Made by a program: the position numbers and the translations under genes
Source of the DNA: Sphingomonas sp.
Lineage (GTDB): Bacteria > Pseudomonadota > Alphaproteobacteria > Sphingomonadales > Sphingomonadaceae
Length of the DNA: 64,000 bases
Direction: 5' to 3'
Assembly (NCBI GenBank): GCA_019753375.1
Contig: JAIELC010000027.1
Coordinates: 1 to 64,000, forward strand
Shown: in pieces, positions 52,459-62,511 of the stretch
Layout: the number at the start of each line of letters is the position of its first letter
Position numbering within the stretch: position 1 is the stretch's first letter
The notes under the pieces: generated by a model
The model's database searches: none
What the model was told of the DNA's origin: nothing
What the model saw: the letters and a program-made list of their open reading frames with translations, nothing else

Positions 52459-53472
52459 TCAGCGCAGCGGCTTGCCTGAGTCCTTCCATTTGTCGAGGAT
52501 CTGGCTGTCCGCTGCGTTGGCGCCGGGTGCGGTGTCCCCGGGCTGGTTGGCCGGCCCGGGCGCCGGCGGCGTTAAGGTTCGAGCCGCATTGTCCGCATAA
52601 TCGTTCGCAGCAAGGCTGCTGGTCGGGATCGCGGTCATCATAAAGGCGGCCAATGTCCGCTGATCGCCTGGCCCTGCCGGATTGGACGGGCGGGGATGGG
52701 GGCCGGGTTCTGGTTCGCCCCCGCGATAGACCTGGCGAAATGCCTGGGGTGTTCCCCAAAATCCCTGCCACCGGTGAAAAAAATGCGCGCCGATCGCGGC
52801 CGTCATCACCATGTGCCGGTTCCACGCCGGGGTGACGGCATAGGTGTGATAGTGCGTCGCCATGCCAACCGGGGCATAGACATATCCCGATAGGGCATCG
52901 GCCGCGACCCCGGCGGCGCGCAGCCATAAAGCCCGGTTACGCGCCCGCGCCATCGATCCGTCGCACGCATAGGAAAACTGGCAGCCGGCATGGTCGCTGC
53001 CCTGATAGATGACGCCACAGACGGTTGCCGGAAACGCCGGGTGGCGGACCCGGTTCAGGATCACCTGCGCAACCGCGCGCTGGCCGCCGTCGGGCTCGTT
53101 CGCGGCTTCAAAATAAATGGCGTCGGTCAGGCAACTCAGCGCTCTTGCGCGGTCAGTTACAGAGGCGGCGCGCATGGAAAAGGGCGGTGCCGGATGGATG
53201 CTGGCATCGGCGGGCAGTCGATCGGCGCCATCGCTGCTGCCCGGGGCTGCTGCGTGTCCGGCATCGGTCGCATAGAAGGAGGCCGCGCCGGGAAAATGAT
53301 CCTCAGCTTCATAACCGCGCAAGGGGGATGCGCTCCCTTCGGCGGCAATTGGGTGGGCGATGATCGCACGAATGGCGGCCTGCGCAGAATAGCCGACACC
53401 GGCCAGCACCGGCAGGGCGATCAGCCAAACCCGCATCCGTTGCAACGTGCGCTGTTGCTGCAAAAACACCAT
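52459..53472 (-). CDS. Cell-wall hydrolase, SleB family
   Basis: 337 aa with an N-terminal membrane anchor or signal (RVWLIALPVLAGVGYSAQAAI). Hydrolase_2/SleB domain around residues 108-225: CLTDAIYFEAANEPDGGQRAVAQVILNRVRHPAFPATVCGVIYQG, with the conserved catalytic Glu, then CQFSYACDG and ATHYHTYAVTPAW. These are peptidoglycan lytic-transglycosylase-like hydrolases. The C-terminal ~100 residues are Pro/Ala/Gly-rich and disordered. In-frame Met 13 is an alternative start. Confidence 0.87.
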   Translation of the reverse strand: MVFLQQQRTLQRMRVWLIALPVLAGVGYSAQAAIRAIIAHPIAAEGSASPLRGYEAEDHFPGAASFYATDAGHAAAPGSSDGADRLPADASIHPAPPFSMRAASVTDRARALSCLTDAIYFEAANEPDGGQRAVAQVILNRVRHPAFPATVCGVIYQGSDHAGCQFSYACDGSMARARNRALWLRAAGVAADALSGYVYAPVGMATHYHTYAVTPAWNRHMVMTAAIGAHFFHRWQGFWGTPQAFRQVYRGGEPEPGPHPRPSNPAGPGDQRTLAAFMMTAIPTSSLAANDYADNAARTLTPPAPGPANQPGDTAPGANAADSQILDKWKDSGKPLR

Positions 53473-53626
53473 CTACCGCTCCACCACGGCTCCAACACGC
53501 CGCTGAACGGTCAGGCGATAGCCGATTCCAACGGGGCCCGCGCCACCGCATTTCGGCGTGTCCCACCACGAAACGGTTGATGGTTAACGTCGTTCGTGGT
53601 GGCCCGTATTGCCCCGACAGGCGCGC

Positions 53627-56500
53627 TCACTTCATGGTCGGGCTGTCCAGATCAAGGCTGCTGGCGGGAATGACTTCCAGTCCCGGATAGGCCTTGCGCA
53701 GGTCATCGACGAACAATTTGGAATCGCCCACCACCACAATGCTGGCTTGCGATGGATCGAGCAGCCGGGCCGCTGCCGCCTGCACCTGATCGGGCGTCAC
53801 GCCTTCGATCGACGGCGTAAACGCCTGTATTTCGGTCAGCGGCACACCGGTGGTCACATAGCTGCCAATGATTCCCGCAATGCCCCCGTTGGTCTCTGCG
53901 GCCCTGCCAAAGCCGCCAATCAGCACGGCCTTGCGCGTTTCGAGTTCGGCGGCCGAGGTCGGTTCCGTCCCAAGCTTCTTCATCTCGCCGACGATCAACG
54001 CAACGACTTCGGTCGCCGATGGGTTCTTGGTCTGCGTGCTGGCCGAAAACGGGCCGGGTTGCCGGCGCGCATCAAGTCGACTGCCCGCCCCATAGGACAG
54101 CCCGCGCTTCACGCGAATTTCCTGATTCAGGCGCGATGAATAGCCGCCACCCAACGTCGCATTGGCAACCGCCGCCGGATAATAATCGGGATTGCTGCGG
54201 GCGATTCCTGCGCGGGCGACAACCACGCCGGCCTGTCCGGCGCCGGGGAAATCAACGACAATCACGCGCGGCGCTGCGGTGGTCGTGGCGCCTGCCGCTG
54301 GCATTGTCCCCGATCCGGCTTTCCAGCTCCCGAAATTGGCGTCGGCCAGCGTCCTGGCCTGGGAAAGCGTAACGTCGCCGACCATGACCAATGTTGCCTG
54401 GTCGGGCCGCCAGCTCGCCGCGTAGTTTTTGACAACGTCGTTCCGTGTTATCGCAGCCAGCGATTTTGGGGTACCCGAAAGCAAATGCCCATAGCCGCCA
54501 TTGCCGAACACCGCGCGCTGGGCGACAAACGACGACAGTCGGGCCGGGTCCTTCAATTCAACGCCTACCGCGTCGATCGCCTGGGTTCTCGCGCGATCAA
54601 TCTCGTCCTGGGCAAAGGCCGGATGCTGGGTAACATCGGCAAGGATCGCGATCGCTTTTGCGGCTTGATCGGATTTCACCCCGACATCGACCGAGCTTGA
54701 ATCCCAGCCTGCATCGCTGCTGATCGATCCGCCCAATGATTCAATTTCCTGGGCAATCCGGGTTGCAGAGCGGGTCGCGGTGCCTTTGGTCATCAGCGTT
54801 GCCGCAAGGTTGCCAAGACCGGCGCGATCAAGGGGATCGGCAGCACCACCACTTGGGACAATCACCGACGCGGTCACCAGCGGCAGATCGTGCTTTTCGA
54901 CCACGATTACCCGCAGGCCATTGGCCAATCTGGTCTCAACCGGCGTCGGCAGTTGCGCCGAGATGGCGGCGCCGGGCGGGGGCGGCAGCACACGGTCGGC
55001 TGGCGCCGCCGGGGTTACGATCTCGATGTTGCCCGGGGCCTTCAGGTCGGCAACGGCAACCGTCGGCGCAATTGTGATCTTGTCGCCCTTGGCGGTATCG
55101 GCTTCGGTGGCGGCGGGCAAATAGCGGATCGTCGCTGCGCCATTTTCGACCAGATATTTGCGCGCGACCCGCTGGATATCGGCGGCCGTTACAGCGTTGA
55201 TCTCGCTGAGCTGGCGGTCCGCTGCCTCTGCATCGCCATCGATGATCACCGCCTGGGCGATGCTGGATGCCTTGCCGTCGGCGGTTTCGCGCGACCGCAA
55301 CGTGCCGGTTAGTATCTCGTTCTTGGCTTCGTTCAGTTCGGCCACCGACACCGGCGTTGTCCGCAGCCGGGCCAGTTCCTTCCTGAGTGCAGCCTCGCCG
55401 GCGTCGACCGATTTCCCGCCTGCCAGGATGACATACGCAGCAAGCGCCCCGGTCGACTGTTTGGAATCCAGAAACGTGCCCGCGCTCTGGGCAACCTGGT
55501 CGCGGTAGACAAGGGATTCGTACAGACGGCTGCTTTCGCCCGCGGACAATATTGCGTTGAGCACGGCGAGCGGTGCGGAATCCGGGTCGCTATCCGCCGG
55601 GATTGCGAAACTCATGAGCACCGCCGGCAACGGCGTATTCTGTTCATACACCGTCTTGCTGACCGGTGTCTTGCGCGCCGGCTCGGTCGCCGTCACGCGC
55701 GGGATCGGGCGATCGGGCCGTTTGATGGGCGCAAAATATTTGTCCACCCAGCTGTCGAGCTCTGCCGGGTTAAAATTGCCCGCGACGACGAGCACGGCAT
55801 TATCGGGCCGGTAATAGGTGGCATGAAACGCGCGGACATCGTCGATCGATGCCGCTTCCAGATCCTCGATGCTCCCAATCCCGGGACGTGCATAGGGATG
55901 GGTCGAATAGCTGATTTCAGGAAAATAGAGGTAGAAGAGTTTGCCATAGGGCTGGGCGAGCACGCGCAGTCGCAGCTCTTCTTTCACCACATCGCGTTCA
56001 GAGGCAAAACTCTTGGGATCGACCACCAGGCTCGACATCCGCTCTGCTTCAGCAAACAACAGGCGCTCAAGGTGATTGGCCGGAATGGTCTGATAATAGT
56101 TGGTATAATCATCATTGGTCGACGCATTGTTGAATCCGCCAACGTCCTCGGTCAGCCGGTCAAACGCCTCATCGGGCAGGTTCCGGGTTGCCTTGAACAT
56201 CAGGTGTTCAAACATATGGGCAAAGCCGGATTTGCCCTTCGGATCATTTTTTGATCCGACATTATACCAGACCTGTACCGAGACCGTTGCCGTGCCGGTG
56301 TCTCGCACCGCATAGACCTTCAGTCCGTTTGGCAGCGTGCGTTCGGTATAGGCAAGCGGCTTGACCAGCGGCTTGACCGGTTGCTTGACCAGTGGCGGGA
56401 TCGCGGCCTTTGGCGCAGACTTTTTGGCGGGCGCGGCGATGGCGGGGGCGAACGGCAGGGCGGCAGCGCCCAGCATCAGGGCGGCACGGGTAAGGCGCAT
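53627..56500 (-). CDS. M16-family zinc metallopeptidase, fused two-half (four-domain) form
   Basis: 957 aa. Signal peptide (MRLTRAALMLGAAALPFAPAIAA). The inverted zinc motif H-x-x-E-H is at H95-E98-H99 in FAHMFEHLMF, with the downstream Glu in the NHLERLLFAEAERMSSL helix. A second M16 half begins near residue 490 (ETRLANGLRVIVVEKHDLPLVTASVIVPSGGAADPLDRAGLGNLAATLMTKG) without a zinc motif, the normal inactive half. Bacterial operons often encode the halves separately; here they are one chain. Periplasmic; likely degrades peptides. Downstream end of the minus-strand queuosine cluster. Confidence 0.92.
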   Translation of the reverse strand: MRLTRAALMLGAAALPFAPAIAAPAKKSAPKAAIPPLVKQPVKPLVKPLAYTERTLPNGLKVYAVRDTGTATVSVQVWYNVGSKNDPKGKSGFAHMFEHLMFKATRNLPDEAFDRLTEDVGGFNNASTNDDYTNYYQTIPANHLERLLFAEAERMSSLVVDPKSFASERDVVKEELRLRVLAQPYGKLFYLYFPEISYSTHPYARPGIGSIEDLEAASIDDVRAFHATYYRPDNAVLVVAGNFNPAELDSWVDKYFAPIKRPDRPIPRVTATEPARKTPVSKTVYEQNTPLPAVLMSFAIPADSDPDSAPLAVLNAILSAGESSRLYESLVYRDQVAQSAGTFLDSKQSTGALAAYVILAGGKSVDAGEAALRKELARLRTTPVSVAELNEAKNEILTGTLRSRETADGKASSIAQAVIIDGDAEAADRQLSEINAVTAADIQRVARKYLVENGAATIRYLPAATEADTAKGDKITIAPTVAVADLKAPGNIEIVTPAAPADRVLPPPPGAAISAQLPTPVETRLANGLRVIVVEKHDLPLVTASVIVPSGGAADPLDRAGLGNLAATLMTKGTATRSATRIAQEIESLGGSISSDAGWDSSSVDVGVKSDQAAKAIAILADVTQHPAFAQDEIDRARTQAIDAVGVELKDPARLSSFVAQRAVFGNGGYGHLLSGTPKSLAAITRNDVVKNYAASWRPDQATLVMVGDVTLSQARTLADANFGSWKAGSGTMPAAGATTTAAPRVIVVDFPGAGQAGVVVARAGIARSNPDYYPAAVANATLGGGYSSRLNQEIRVKRGLSYGAGSRLDARRQPGPFSASTQTKNPSATEVVALIVGEMKKLGTEPTSAAELETRKAVLIGGFGRAAETNGGIAGIIGSYVTTGVPLTEIQAFTPSIEGVTPDQVQAAAARLLDPSQASIVVVGDSKLFVDDLRKAYPGLEVIPASSLDLDSPTMK

Positions 56501-56599
56501 CTAGGAAAGCTCCGCTAGATCGTTGGAATGGCCGGCAGGGTGGCCGGGTGCATCAGGCGAGTCAATCGGGCCATTGGCATGGCCGGCAGCCAAAGGTGG

Positions 56600-56806
56600 C
56601 TACTTCTTGCGGGACGAATTGACGTACAGCATTGCTGCGGCCAGTGCCGCCGACCCAACGCCGATACCGATACCGATCGACAGCAATGGCCAGCTGCCCT
56701 TTTTCTCTTCGGCAGCTTTCGCCTGGGTTTCTGCGGCCGCTTCGCGCACCCGTTTTGCTTCATGCGCCGCCGCTTCGATTTCGTTCATTTCGGGCTCGTC
56801 GGACAC
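56600..56806 (-). CDS. Small membrane protein of unknown function downstream of tgt
   Basis: 68 aa from a GTG at 56806, selected because AAGGAG lies eight bases upstream, inside the end of tgt. Charged helical N-terminus (EPEMNEIEAAAHEAKRVREAAAETQAKAAEEKK, coiled-coil-like) and one C-terminal transmembrane helix (WPLLSIGIGIGVGSAALAAAMLYV) ending in basic residues, i.e. a tail-anchored topology. No family recognised. It starts one base past the tgt stop, so it is co-translated with tgt. Confidence 0.65.
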   Translation of the reverse strand: MSDEPEMNEIEAAAHEAKRVREAAAETQAKAAEEKKGSWPLLSIGIGIGVGSAALAAAMLYVNSSRKK

Positions 56807-56807
56807 G

Positions 56808-57959
56808 CTACCTACTCCTTGGTTCTCTGTTTTCGCTACCATAGGCCGCTCGAAAGTCTTTGGCGAATGCTGACAGCGTCTGCGCGGCAATCGCGGTGCG
56901 CAGATCGGCCATTAACGTCTGGTAGAACCACAGATTATGTTCGGTCATCAACATTGCACCCAATATTTCACCGGCGCGGACCAGATGGTGCAGATAGGCG
57001 CGGCTAAAGCTTGTACAGGCAGGACAGGCGCAGCCGGGATCGAGCGGTCCGCGATCCTCGGCAAATTTCGCGTTACGGATATTGATGGGCCCCGTGCGGG
57101 TAAACGCTTGCCCCGTACGGCCGGACCGGGTTGGTAACACGCAGTCAAACATGTCGATGCCGCGTTCGACGGCACCAACAATGTCATCCGGCTTGCCAAC
57201 GCCCATCAGATAGCGTGGACGATCGACGGGTAGCTGATCAGGCGCATAGTCAAGGCAGCCAAACATGGCGTCCTGCCCCTCGCCAACGGCCAGGCCCCCT
57301 ACGGCATAACCATCAAAGCCGATATCGATCAGGGCATCGGCGCTTGCCTTGCGCAACCCCTGGTCAAGCGCGCCTTGCTGAATGCCGAAAATCGCATTGG
57401 AGGCGGCATGGTCACTGCCGGCATCAAATGCGTCGCGGCTCCGTTTCGCCCAGCGCATCGATCGTTCCATTGCCGCCGCCTGCACCTCTCGGGTCGATGT
57501 GGTTGGCACCAGCTCGTCAAAGGCCATGACGATGTTCGATCCCAGCAAGCGCTGAATTTCAATCGATCGTTCAGGGCTCAGCGTGTGGCGGGACCCGTCG
57601 AGGTGGCTTTTGAACGTTACCCCATCCTCGCTGCGCGTCGTCAGGTCAGACAGGCTCATCACCTGATACCCGCCGCTGTCGGTCAGGATTGGACGCGGCC
57701 ATTGCATAAAGTCGTGCAGGCCCCCCAGCCGGGCGATCCTTTCCGCGCCGGGTCGCAGCATCAGATGATAGGTGTTGCCCAGAATAATATCCGCCCCGGC
57801 GGCGCGCACATCGGCGGGCTTGACGGCTTTGACCGTTGCCGCCGTGCCGACGGGCATGAAGGCCGGTGTCCGGATAACGCCGCGCTGCATCACGATGTCG
57901 CCGGTGCGCGCTTTGCCATCTGTGGCATGGATAGAGAATTGAAAGCGGGGATTCGTCAT
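56808..57959 (-). CDS. tgt: tRNA-guanine (queuine) transglycosylase
   Basis: Exchanges G34 of GUN-anticodon tRNAs for preQ1 on the way to queuosine. 383 aa. Catalytic Asp in [13 protein letters not shown] and nucleophile Asp in [18 protein letters not shown]; Zn ligands C-x-C-x2-C...H in [20 protein letters not shown] 57959 overlaps the HAD gene stop (ATGA); a GTG one codon earlier is possible. Works with QueA, encoded upstream in the same cluster. Confidence 0.96.
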   Translation of the reverse strand: MTNPRFQFSIHATDGKARTGDIVMQRGVIRTPAFMPVGTAATVKAVKPADVRAAGADIILGNTYHLMLRPGAERIARLGGLHDFMQWPRPILTDSGGYQVMSLSDLTTRSEDGVTFKSHLDGSRHTLSPERSIEIQRLLGSNIVMAFDELVPTTSTREVQAAAMERSMRWAKRSRDAFDAGSDHAASNAIFGIQQGALDQGLRKASADALIDIGFDGYAVGGLAVGEGQDAMFGCLDYAPDQLPVDRPRYLMGVGKPDDIVGAVERGIDMFDCVLPTRSGRTGQAFTRTGPINIRNAKFAEDRGPLDPGCACPACTSFSRAYLHHLVRAGEILGAMLMTEHNLWFYQTLMADLRTAIAAQTLSAFAKDFRAAYGSENREPRSR

Positions 57960-58681
57960 CACGCGGTTACGCGGACCTCATCCAGAATATGCGCCAGCAC
58001 TTCTGCAGGGTCGGTAAAGAAATAATGCGGATTGCAGGCGGACAGCGCGTCCTTGTTGGCATATCCCCACAGCACCGCGCCCGCCGTTACGCCGACCTTG
58101 GCGGCGGCCGCCATATCACGCGTCTCGTCACCGATGCAGATCGCCTGATCGATGGGAATTTTGCTGCGCTTCAATACCCGGCGGAACAGTCGTGCTTTTC
58201 CAAACAGCGATGCGCCGCATTCGAAATGGCTGATCCGCGCGGCGATCTCCGGTCCCAGAATCTTGCGTGCGTTGGTTTCGGAATTCGACGTGACCAGCGC
58301 CAGCCTGATGCCCGCTGCATATAAAGTGTCGATCATCGCCGGAACGCCGTCGAACAGCGCGATCATATGCGCCTGCTTGCCAAGCTGGGCGTGCAAATAT
58401 TTGGCTATTGCCGGCAGTTTCCAGCGCGGAATGCCCAGCGACTTGATCACGGCCCGACTCGTTTGGCCGCGCAGCGTTTCGATTTCATCGGGATTGATTT
58501 TTCGGAACTTGAACCGTTCGGCAAGCTCATCGGCCTTGCTCAGAAACCAGTCACCACTATCGGCCAACGTCCCGTCAAAATCGAACAGGACCAGCTGATA
58601 TCGATGCCCGCCGCCCTGTGCGGCCGGGTAAGCAATCGCGTCGCGATCGCCTGATACAGGGTGACTGCCGGCTCGGCTCAT
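57959..58681 (-). CDS. HAD-family phosphatase (phosphoglycolate-phosphatase-like)
   Basis: 240 aa. HAD motif [14 protein letters not shown], motif [11 protein letters not shown], Lys in [11 protein letters not shown] and motif [19 protein letters not shown]; an alpha-helical cap between motifs I and II as in Gph-type enzymes. Substrate unknown. Overlaps the EF-hand gene by 4 nt and tgt by 1 nt. The first ~27 residues are poorly conserved-looking, so a later start is possible. Confidence 0.85.
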   Translation of the reverse strand: MSRAGSHPVSGDRDAIAYPAAQGGGHRYQLVLFDFDGTLADSGDWFLSKADELAERFKFRKINPDEIETLRGQTSRAVIKSLGIPRWKLPAIAKYLHAQLGKQAHMIALFDGVPAMIDTLYAAGIRLALVTSNSETNARKILGPEIAARISHFECGASLFGKARLFRRVLKRSKIPIDQAICIGDETRDMAAAAKVGVTAGAVLWGYANKDALSACNPHYFFTDPAEVLAHILDEVRVTA

Positions 58682-59187
58682 TGGGGCAATGGTCCGCCGC
58701 GTCGCTTTCTGCTGCGTTCTTCGATGCCCGATCCGCCAAAACGGCGTGCGCCGTCCAGCGTCAGCAACTCGCTACGCACCAAAACGCCATCTTTATTGCG
58801 ATCGAGCCGGTCAAAAATCGTCATGATCTTTGCCTGCAATTCGCTCAGGGTAATGCGGTTATCATTGTCCGTATCGGTCTCGAACGGGCTGGGCAGCGCG
58901 TTGCGATCCCCCAGCCAGCGTTCGGCCCAGTCAGAAAAGTCGATATAGCCCAGCGAGCCCTTGCCGCTGGTATCGATGCTGCGAAAGGACCGTTCAATCC
59001 CGGCGATGCATTCCGCGCGGGTGGCACGTCCATCCCCATCGCTATCGAAACCGGCCAGCATCACGGCGACGGGTTCGGCCATGATCGTCGACGATGGCGG
59101 CTGCCCCAGCGGCGGCAGCGTGCCCCGGTCCTGCGCGGCAACGGGCGCGGCAATGATCAGCAGCAGGGCGGTGGTGAGGATACGCAT
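58678..59187 (-). CDS. Exported EF-hand calcium-binding protein
   Basis: 169 aa. Signal peptide MRILTTALLLIIAAPVAAQ, then up to four EF-hand loops: FDSDGDGRATRAE, DTSGKGSLGYIDF, DTDNDNRITLSEL and DRNKDGVLVRSEL, with acidic residues at positions 1, 3, 5 and 12 mostly kept. The basic C-terminus [12 protein letters not shown] is unusual. A periplasmic Ca2+ binder, lying between queA and the HAD gene and overlapping the latter. Confidence 0.87.
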   Translation of the reverse strand: MRILTTALLLIIAAPVAAQDRGTLPPLGQPPSSTIMAEPVAVMLAGFDSDGDGRATRAECIAGIERSFRSIDTSGKGSLGYIDFSDWAERWLGDRNALPSPFETDTDNDNRITLSELQAKIMTIFDRLDRNKDGVLVRSELLTLDGARRFGGSGIEERSRKRRGGPLPQ

Positions 59188-59214
59188 TGGGACATCCCTT
59201 TCGGGGATTAACGG

Positions 59215-60240
59215 TCAGGGCACAAGCAAACAGGCATCGCCGTAGCTGTAAAATCGATAGTCTGCGTCGATGGCGTGGCGGTAGGCCGCTTGCATGCGGT
59301 CGGTTCCCATCAATGACGACACCAACATGAACAGCGTTGATCTGGGCAAGTGGAAATTCGTCAGCAAGCCGTCGATCCCCTTGAATCGATAGCCCGGCGT
59401 AATGAAGATATCGGTGTCCCCCTCAAACGGCCGGATTACGCCGTCTTCACCCGTCGCGCTTTCGAGGAGCCGCAGCGAGGTCGTGCCGACGGCGATAACG
59501 CGACCGCCCCGCGCCCGCGCCGCGTTTAGCGTGTTCGCCGTGACCGGATCGATTCGGCCCCATTCCGCGTGCATCCGGTGATCATTGGTATCGTCTGCCT
59601 TGACCGGCAGAAAGGTCCCGGCGCCAACATGCAGCGTCAGCGTCGCATGCGAGACGCCGGCGTTGGCAAGCGCGGCCAATAGGTCGGGCGTGAAGTGAAG
59701 CGCGGCGGTCGGCGCGGCCACTGCCCCGGCTTCGCGCGCGAACATCGTCTGGTAATCGGTCGCGTCGCGCGCATCGGTTGGGCGCTTCGACGCGATGTAC
59801 GGCGGCAACGGCATGCGCCCGGCGCGCTCGAGCAAAAGCTCAACCGGATCGGATCCGGCAAAGGTCAGGGCGAGGCTGCCATCAGAGTCCCGTTCGCTGA
59901 CGGTTGCGAGAACGTCGTGCCCAAAGTCGACGACATCGCCGTCGCGCAGGCGACGTGCGTTGCGGATAAAGGCGCGCCAGCGCCGCGGGCCTTCGCGCTT
60001 GTGCAGCGTGGCACCGATTCGCGCATCGCCGCGACGGCCTTCCAGCTGGGCCGGGATAACACGGGTATCGTTGAAGACCAGGATGTCCCCCGCGCTGAGC
60101 AAACCCGGCAGATCGCGCACGATCGAATCGACGTGGCTATTTTGGGTGACCACCAGCAATCGCGCCGCATCGCGCGGCGACACGGGTCGCAACGCTATCC
60201 GCTCCGGCGGTAGATCAAAGTCGAACAGATCGACCTTCAT
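59215..60240 (-). CDS. queA: S-adenosylmethionine:tRNA ribosyltransferase-isomerase
   Basis: Transfers the ribosyl moiety of SAM to preQ1-tRNA, giving epoxyqueuosine. 341 aa. Family sequences: [24 protein letters not shown] at the start, [72 protein letters not shown], and [20 protein letters not shown] near the end. First queuosine gene of the cluster; tgt is the third gene downstream. Confidence 0.96.
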   Translation of the reverse strand: MKVDLFDFDLPPERIALRPVSPRDAARLLVVTQNSHVDSIVRDLPGLLSAGDILVFNDTRVIPAQLEGRRGDARIGATLHKREGPRRWRAFIRNARRLRDGDVVDFGHDVLATVSERDSDGSLALTFAGSDPVELLLERAGRMPLPPYIASKRPTDARDATDYQTMFAREAGAVAAPTAALHFTPDLLAALANAGVSHATLTLHVGAGTFLPVKADDTNDHRMHAEWGRIDPVTANTLNAARARGGRVIAVGTTSLRLLESATGEDGVIRPFEGDTDIFITPGYRFKGIDGLLTNFHLPRSTLFMLVSSLMGTDRMQAAYRHAIDADYRFYSYGDACLLVP

Positions 60241-60287
60241 GCGCTATCCATTGATCGTCAGTCGTCACACCCGGCGGGAAAGATGGC

Positions 60288-61010
60288 TCAGCGACGCCGC
60301 TTTCCGACGGTCGCGGGCTTTGCAGGCGCAGGTTTAGGCGCAGGCGCTGCCTTGGGCGCAGCCGCCGCGTCGGTCAGCGACACCGGCGGACCCAGCGCGG
60401 CCGGGGCCTCGGGCGCCGGGGGGACATAGGCAGGGGGGCTGTCGGCCGCGATATAGGCATGCAAAATGCGCGATGGATTGGCGGGCGGCTCACCCCGTTC
60501 GACCTCGTCGACATAGGCCATGCCGTCGATCACCCGGCCGAATACGGTATATTTCTTGTCCAGCTTCAACGTCGGCTGAAAAACGATGAAAAACTGGCTG
60601 TTGGCGCTGTCATCGCTTTCGGCGCGGGCGGCGGACACCGCACCACGGACGTGCGGCAGGTAATTAAACTCTGCCTTCAGGTCGGGCATCGGCGATCCGC
60701 CCGTGCCATCACCCTTCGGGTCGCCGGTCTGGGCCATGAAACCTTCGATGACGCGGTGGAATTTCAACCCGTCATAGAAATGCTGCCGCGTCAGCGTCTT
60801 GATCCGCTCGACCGTTTTGGGCGCGACATCGGGGCGCAACAAAATCGTCACCCTGCCGCCTGTCGACAGATCGAGCAGCAGGATATTTTCCAGATCGGTC
60901 ACCGCCGGCGCCGGCGTGCGCCCTGGCACCGGAACAATCTCTGTCTGCGCGAGCGCGGGAAGGGAAAACAGGCAGGCCAAGGCCGCGCCAACACCAATAA
61001 GAAAACGCAT
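60288..61010 (-). CDS. Peptidyl-prolyl cis-trans isomerase, cyclophilin type, periplasmic
   Basis: 240 aa from ATG 61010 with a signal peptide (MRFLIGVGAALACLFSLPALAQ). Cyclophilin core residues ~55-190: FYDGLKFHRVIEGFMAQTGDPKGDGTGG, ARAESDDSANSQFFIVFQPT, YTVFGRVIDGM. The catalytic Arg (FHRVI) is present; the strand before has the usual F-to-Y variation. A Pro/Ala-rich C-terminal tail ends in basic KRRR. Assists periplasmic folding. Confidence 0.9.
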   Translation of the reverse strand: MRFLIGVGAALACLFSLPALAQTEIVPVPGRTPAPAVTDLENILLLDLSTGGRVTILLRPDVAPKTVERIKTLTRQHFYDGLKFHRVIEGFMAQTGDPKGDGTGGSPMPDLKAEFNYLPHVRGAVSAARAESDDSANSQFFIVFQPTLKLDKKYTVFGRVIDGMAYVDEVERGEPPANPSRILHAYIAADSPPAYVPPAPEAPAALGPPVSLTDAAAAPKAAPAPKPAPAKPATVGKRRR

Positions 61011-61100
61011 CACGTCCCCGTCGAGAGTCTGTTGATGTCCGCGCTTAGAGCATAACCCGCATTGCGCCAAACTGAACCTGCGCCCGCTGCCGGTCGTGCC

Positions 61101-61607
61101 TTAACTGCCCTTGCGACCGATTTCCGTCACGCGGGCCCGGACGTCCGCATCAACCGCCGGCGGCACAAATTTACGGATATCGCCGCCGTACATGGCGATC
61201 TCCTTGACCCAGCGGCTGGCAATTGGCTGCAGGGCGACGTCGGCCATCAGGAAAACCGTCTCGATCCGGCTGTTGAGCTGCTGGTTCATGCCCGTCATCT
61301 GATATTCATATTCGAAATCGGTCACCGCGCGCAGCCCGCGAACGATAACGCCGGCGCCTTCGCGTTCGGCAAAGTCCATCAGCAGCGAATCAAACGCCAC
61401 CACATGAATTTCACCGCCGATATGGGCGACTTCCCGCTGCACCATTTCCATTCGTTCAGCGAGCGTGAACATCGGTGATTTGCTGGGATTGGTGGTCACG
61501 CCGATAACCAGACGATCAACCAGCTTTGCCCCGCGACGAATGATATCAAGATGACCCAGCGTCACCGGATCAAAGGTGCCGGGGTAAACACCGGTGCGCG
61601 GCGTCAC
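61101..61607 (-). CDS. coaD: Phosphopantetheine adenylyltransferase
   Basis: Fourth step of CoA synthesis. 168 aa, the family size. GVYPGTFDPVTLGHLDIIRRGAKLVD with the (T/H)xGH nucleotidyl-transfer motif, VIGVTTNPSKSPMFTLAER, and VVRGLRAVTDFEYEYQM near the middle. Start overlaps the ispA stop by 4 nt. Confidence 0.95.
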   Translation of the reverse strand: MTPRTGVYPGTFDPVTLGHLDIIRRGAKLVDRLVIGVTTNPSKSPMFTLAERMEMVQREVAHIGGEIHVVAFDSLLMDFAEREGAGVIVRGLRAVTDFEYEYQMTGMNQQLNSRIETVFLMADVALQPIASRWVKEIAMYGGDIRKFVPPAVDADVRARVTEIGRKGS

Positions 61608-62503
61608 CGGTCACGTTCCAGCGTGTAGCGTGCAATGTCGCGCAACAAATCTGCTTCATGGCCATAGCCATGCAAATGCTGGATCGCCTGATCGACCAGC
61701 ATTTTGGCTTGCTCGCGCGCGCGATCGACACCCAGCAGGCTCAGGAATGTCTCCTTGCCAGCGTTCTGGTCCTTGCCCACGCGCTTGCCCATTTTCTCTT
61801 CCTCGCCCTCATAATCGAGCAAGTCGTCGGCAATCTGGAACGCCAGGCCAACATCGCGGGCATAGCCGCGCAGGCCGGTCCGGCCTTCCGGTGGGACCTT
61901 GCCCAGAATCGCGCCGGCCTCAACCGAACTGGCGATCAGCGCGCCCGTTTTCATCGCCTGCAGCCGGGTAATCGTTGGCAGGTCAAAGCTGGCCTTTTCG
62001 GCTTCGATATCCATCATCTGGCCGCCCGCCATGCCGGTTGGTCCGGCCGCGAGCGCAAGGTCAAGCACCAGTTCGGCCCGGACGAACGGATCGGGGTGCG
62101 TTTCGGCTTCCGCCAGCACTTCAAAGGCCAGGGCATGCAGACAGTCGCCCGCCAGGATTGCGGTCGCTTCGCCGAACACCTTGTGGACCGTTGGCTTGCC
62201 GCGGCGCAGATCATCATCATCCATCGCCGGCAGATCGTCATGGATCAACGAATAAACATGGATGCACTCGATCGCGATTGCCGCGCGCGCCGCCGCTTCG
62301 CGCGCGACGCCAAACAGGCGGGCGGTTGCAAACACCAGCAACGGCCGCAGCCGCTTGCCGCCACCGATCGCCGCATGGCGCATGGCGCGATACAGGTCGG
62401 CGCGCGGATCGTCCGGCACCGTCAACAGCAGGTCAAAGCGGCGATCAATCTCCACCGAAACATCGGCCAGCGCGTCACGGAGCGAAGAGGACGTCTCGAT
62501 CAT
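61604..62503 (-). CDS. ispA: Polyprenyl (farnesyl/geranylgeranyl) diphosphate synthase
   Basis: 299 aa isoprenyl diphosphate synthase. First Asp-rich motif HDDLPAMDDDDLRRGKPTVHK, with the D-D-x-x-x-x-D spacing of bacterial FPP synthases, and second motif FQIADDLLDYEG. Supplies C15/C20 diphosphate for quinones, undecaprenol and, with CrtI, carotenoids. Lies nine bases after xseB, the usual xseB-ispA order. No dxs follows; coaD does. Confidence 0.93.
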   Translation of the reverse strand: MIETSSSLRDALADVSVEIDRRFDLLLTVPDDPRADLYRAMRHAAIGGGKRLRPLLVFATARLFGVAREAAARAAIAIECIHVYSLIHDDLPAMDDDDLRRGKPTVHKVFGEATAILAGDCLHALAFEVLAEAETHPDPFVRAELVLDLALAAGPTGMAGGQMMDIEAEKASFDLPTITRLQAMKTGALIASSVEAGAILGKVPPEGRTGLRGYARDVGLAFQIADDLLDYEGEEEKMGKRVGKDQNAGKETFLSLLGVDRAREQAKMLVDQAIQHLHGYGHEADLLRDIARYTLERDR

Positions 62504-62511
62504 TCAGTTGG

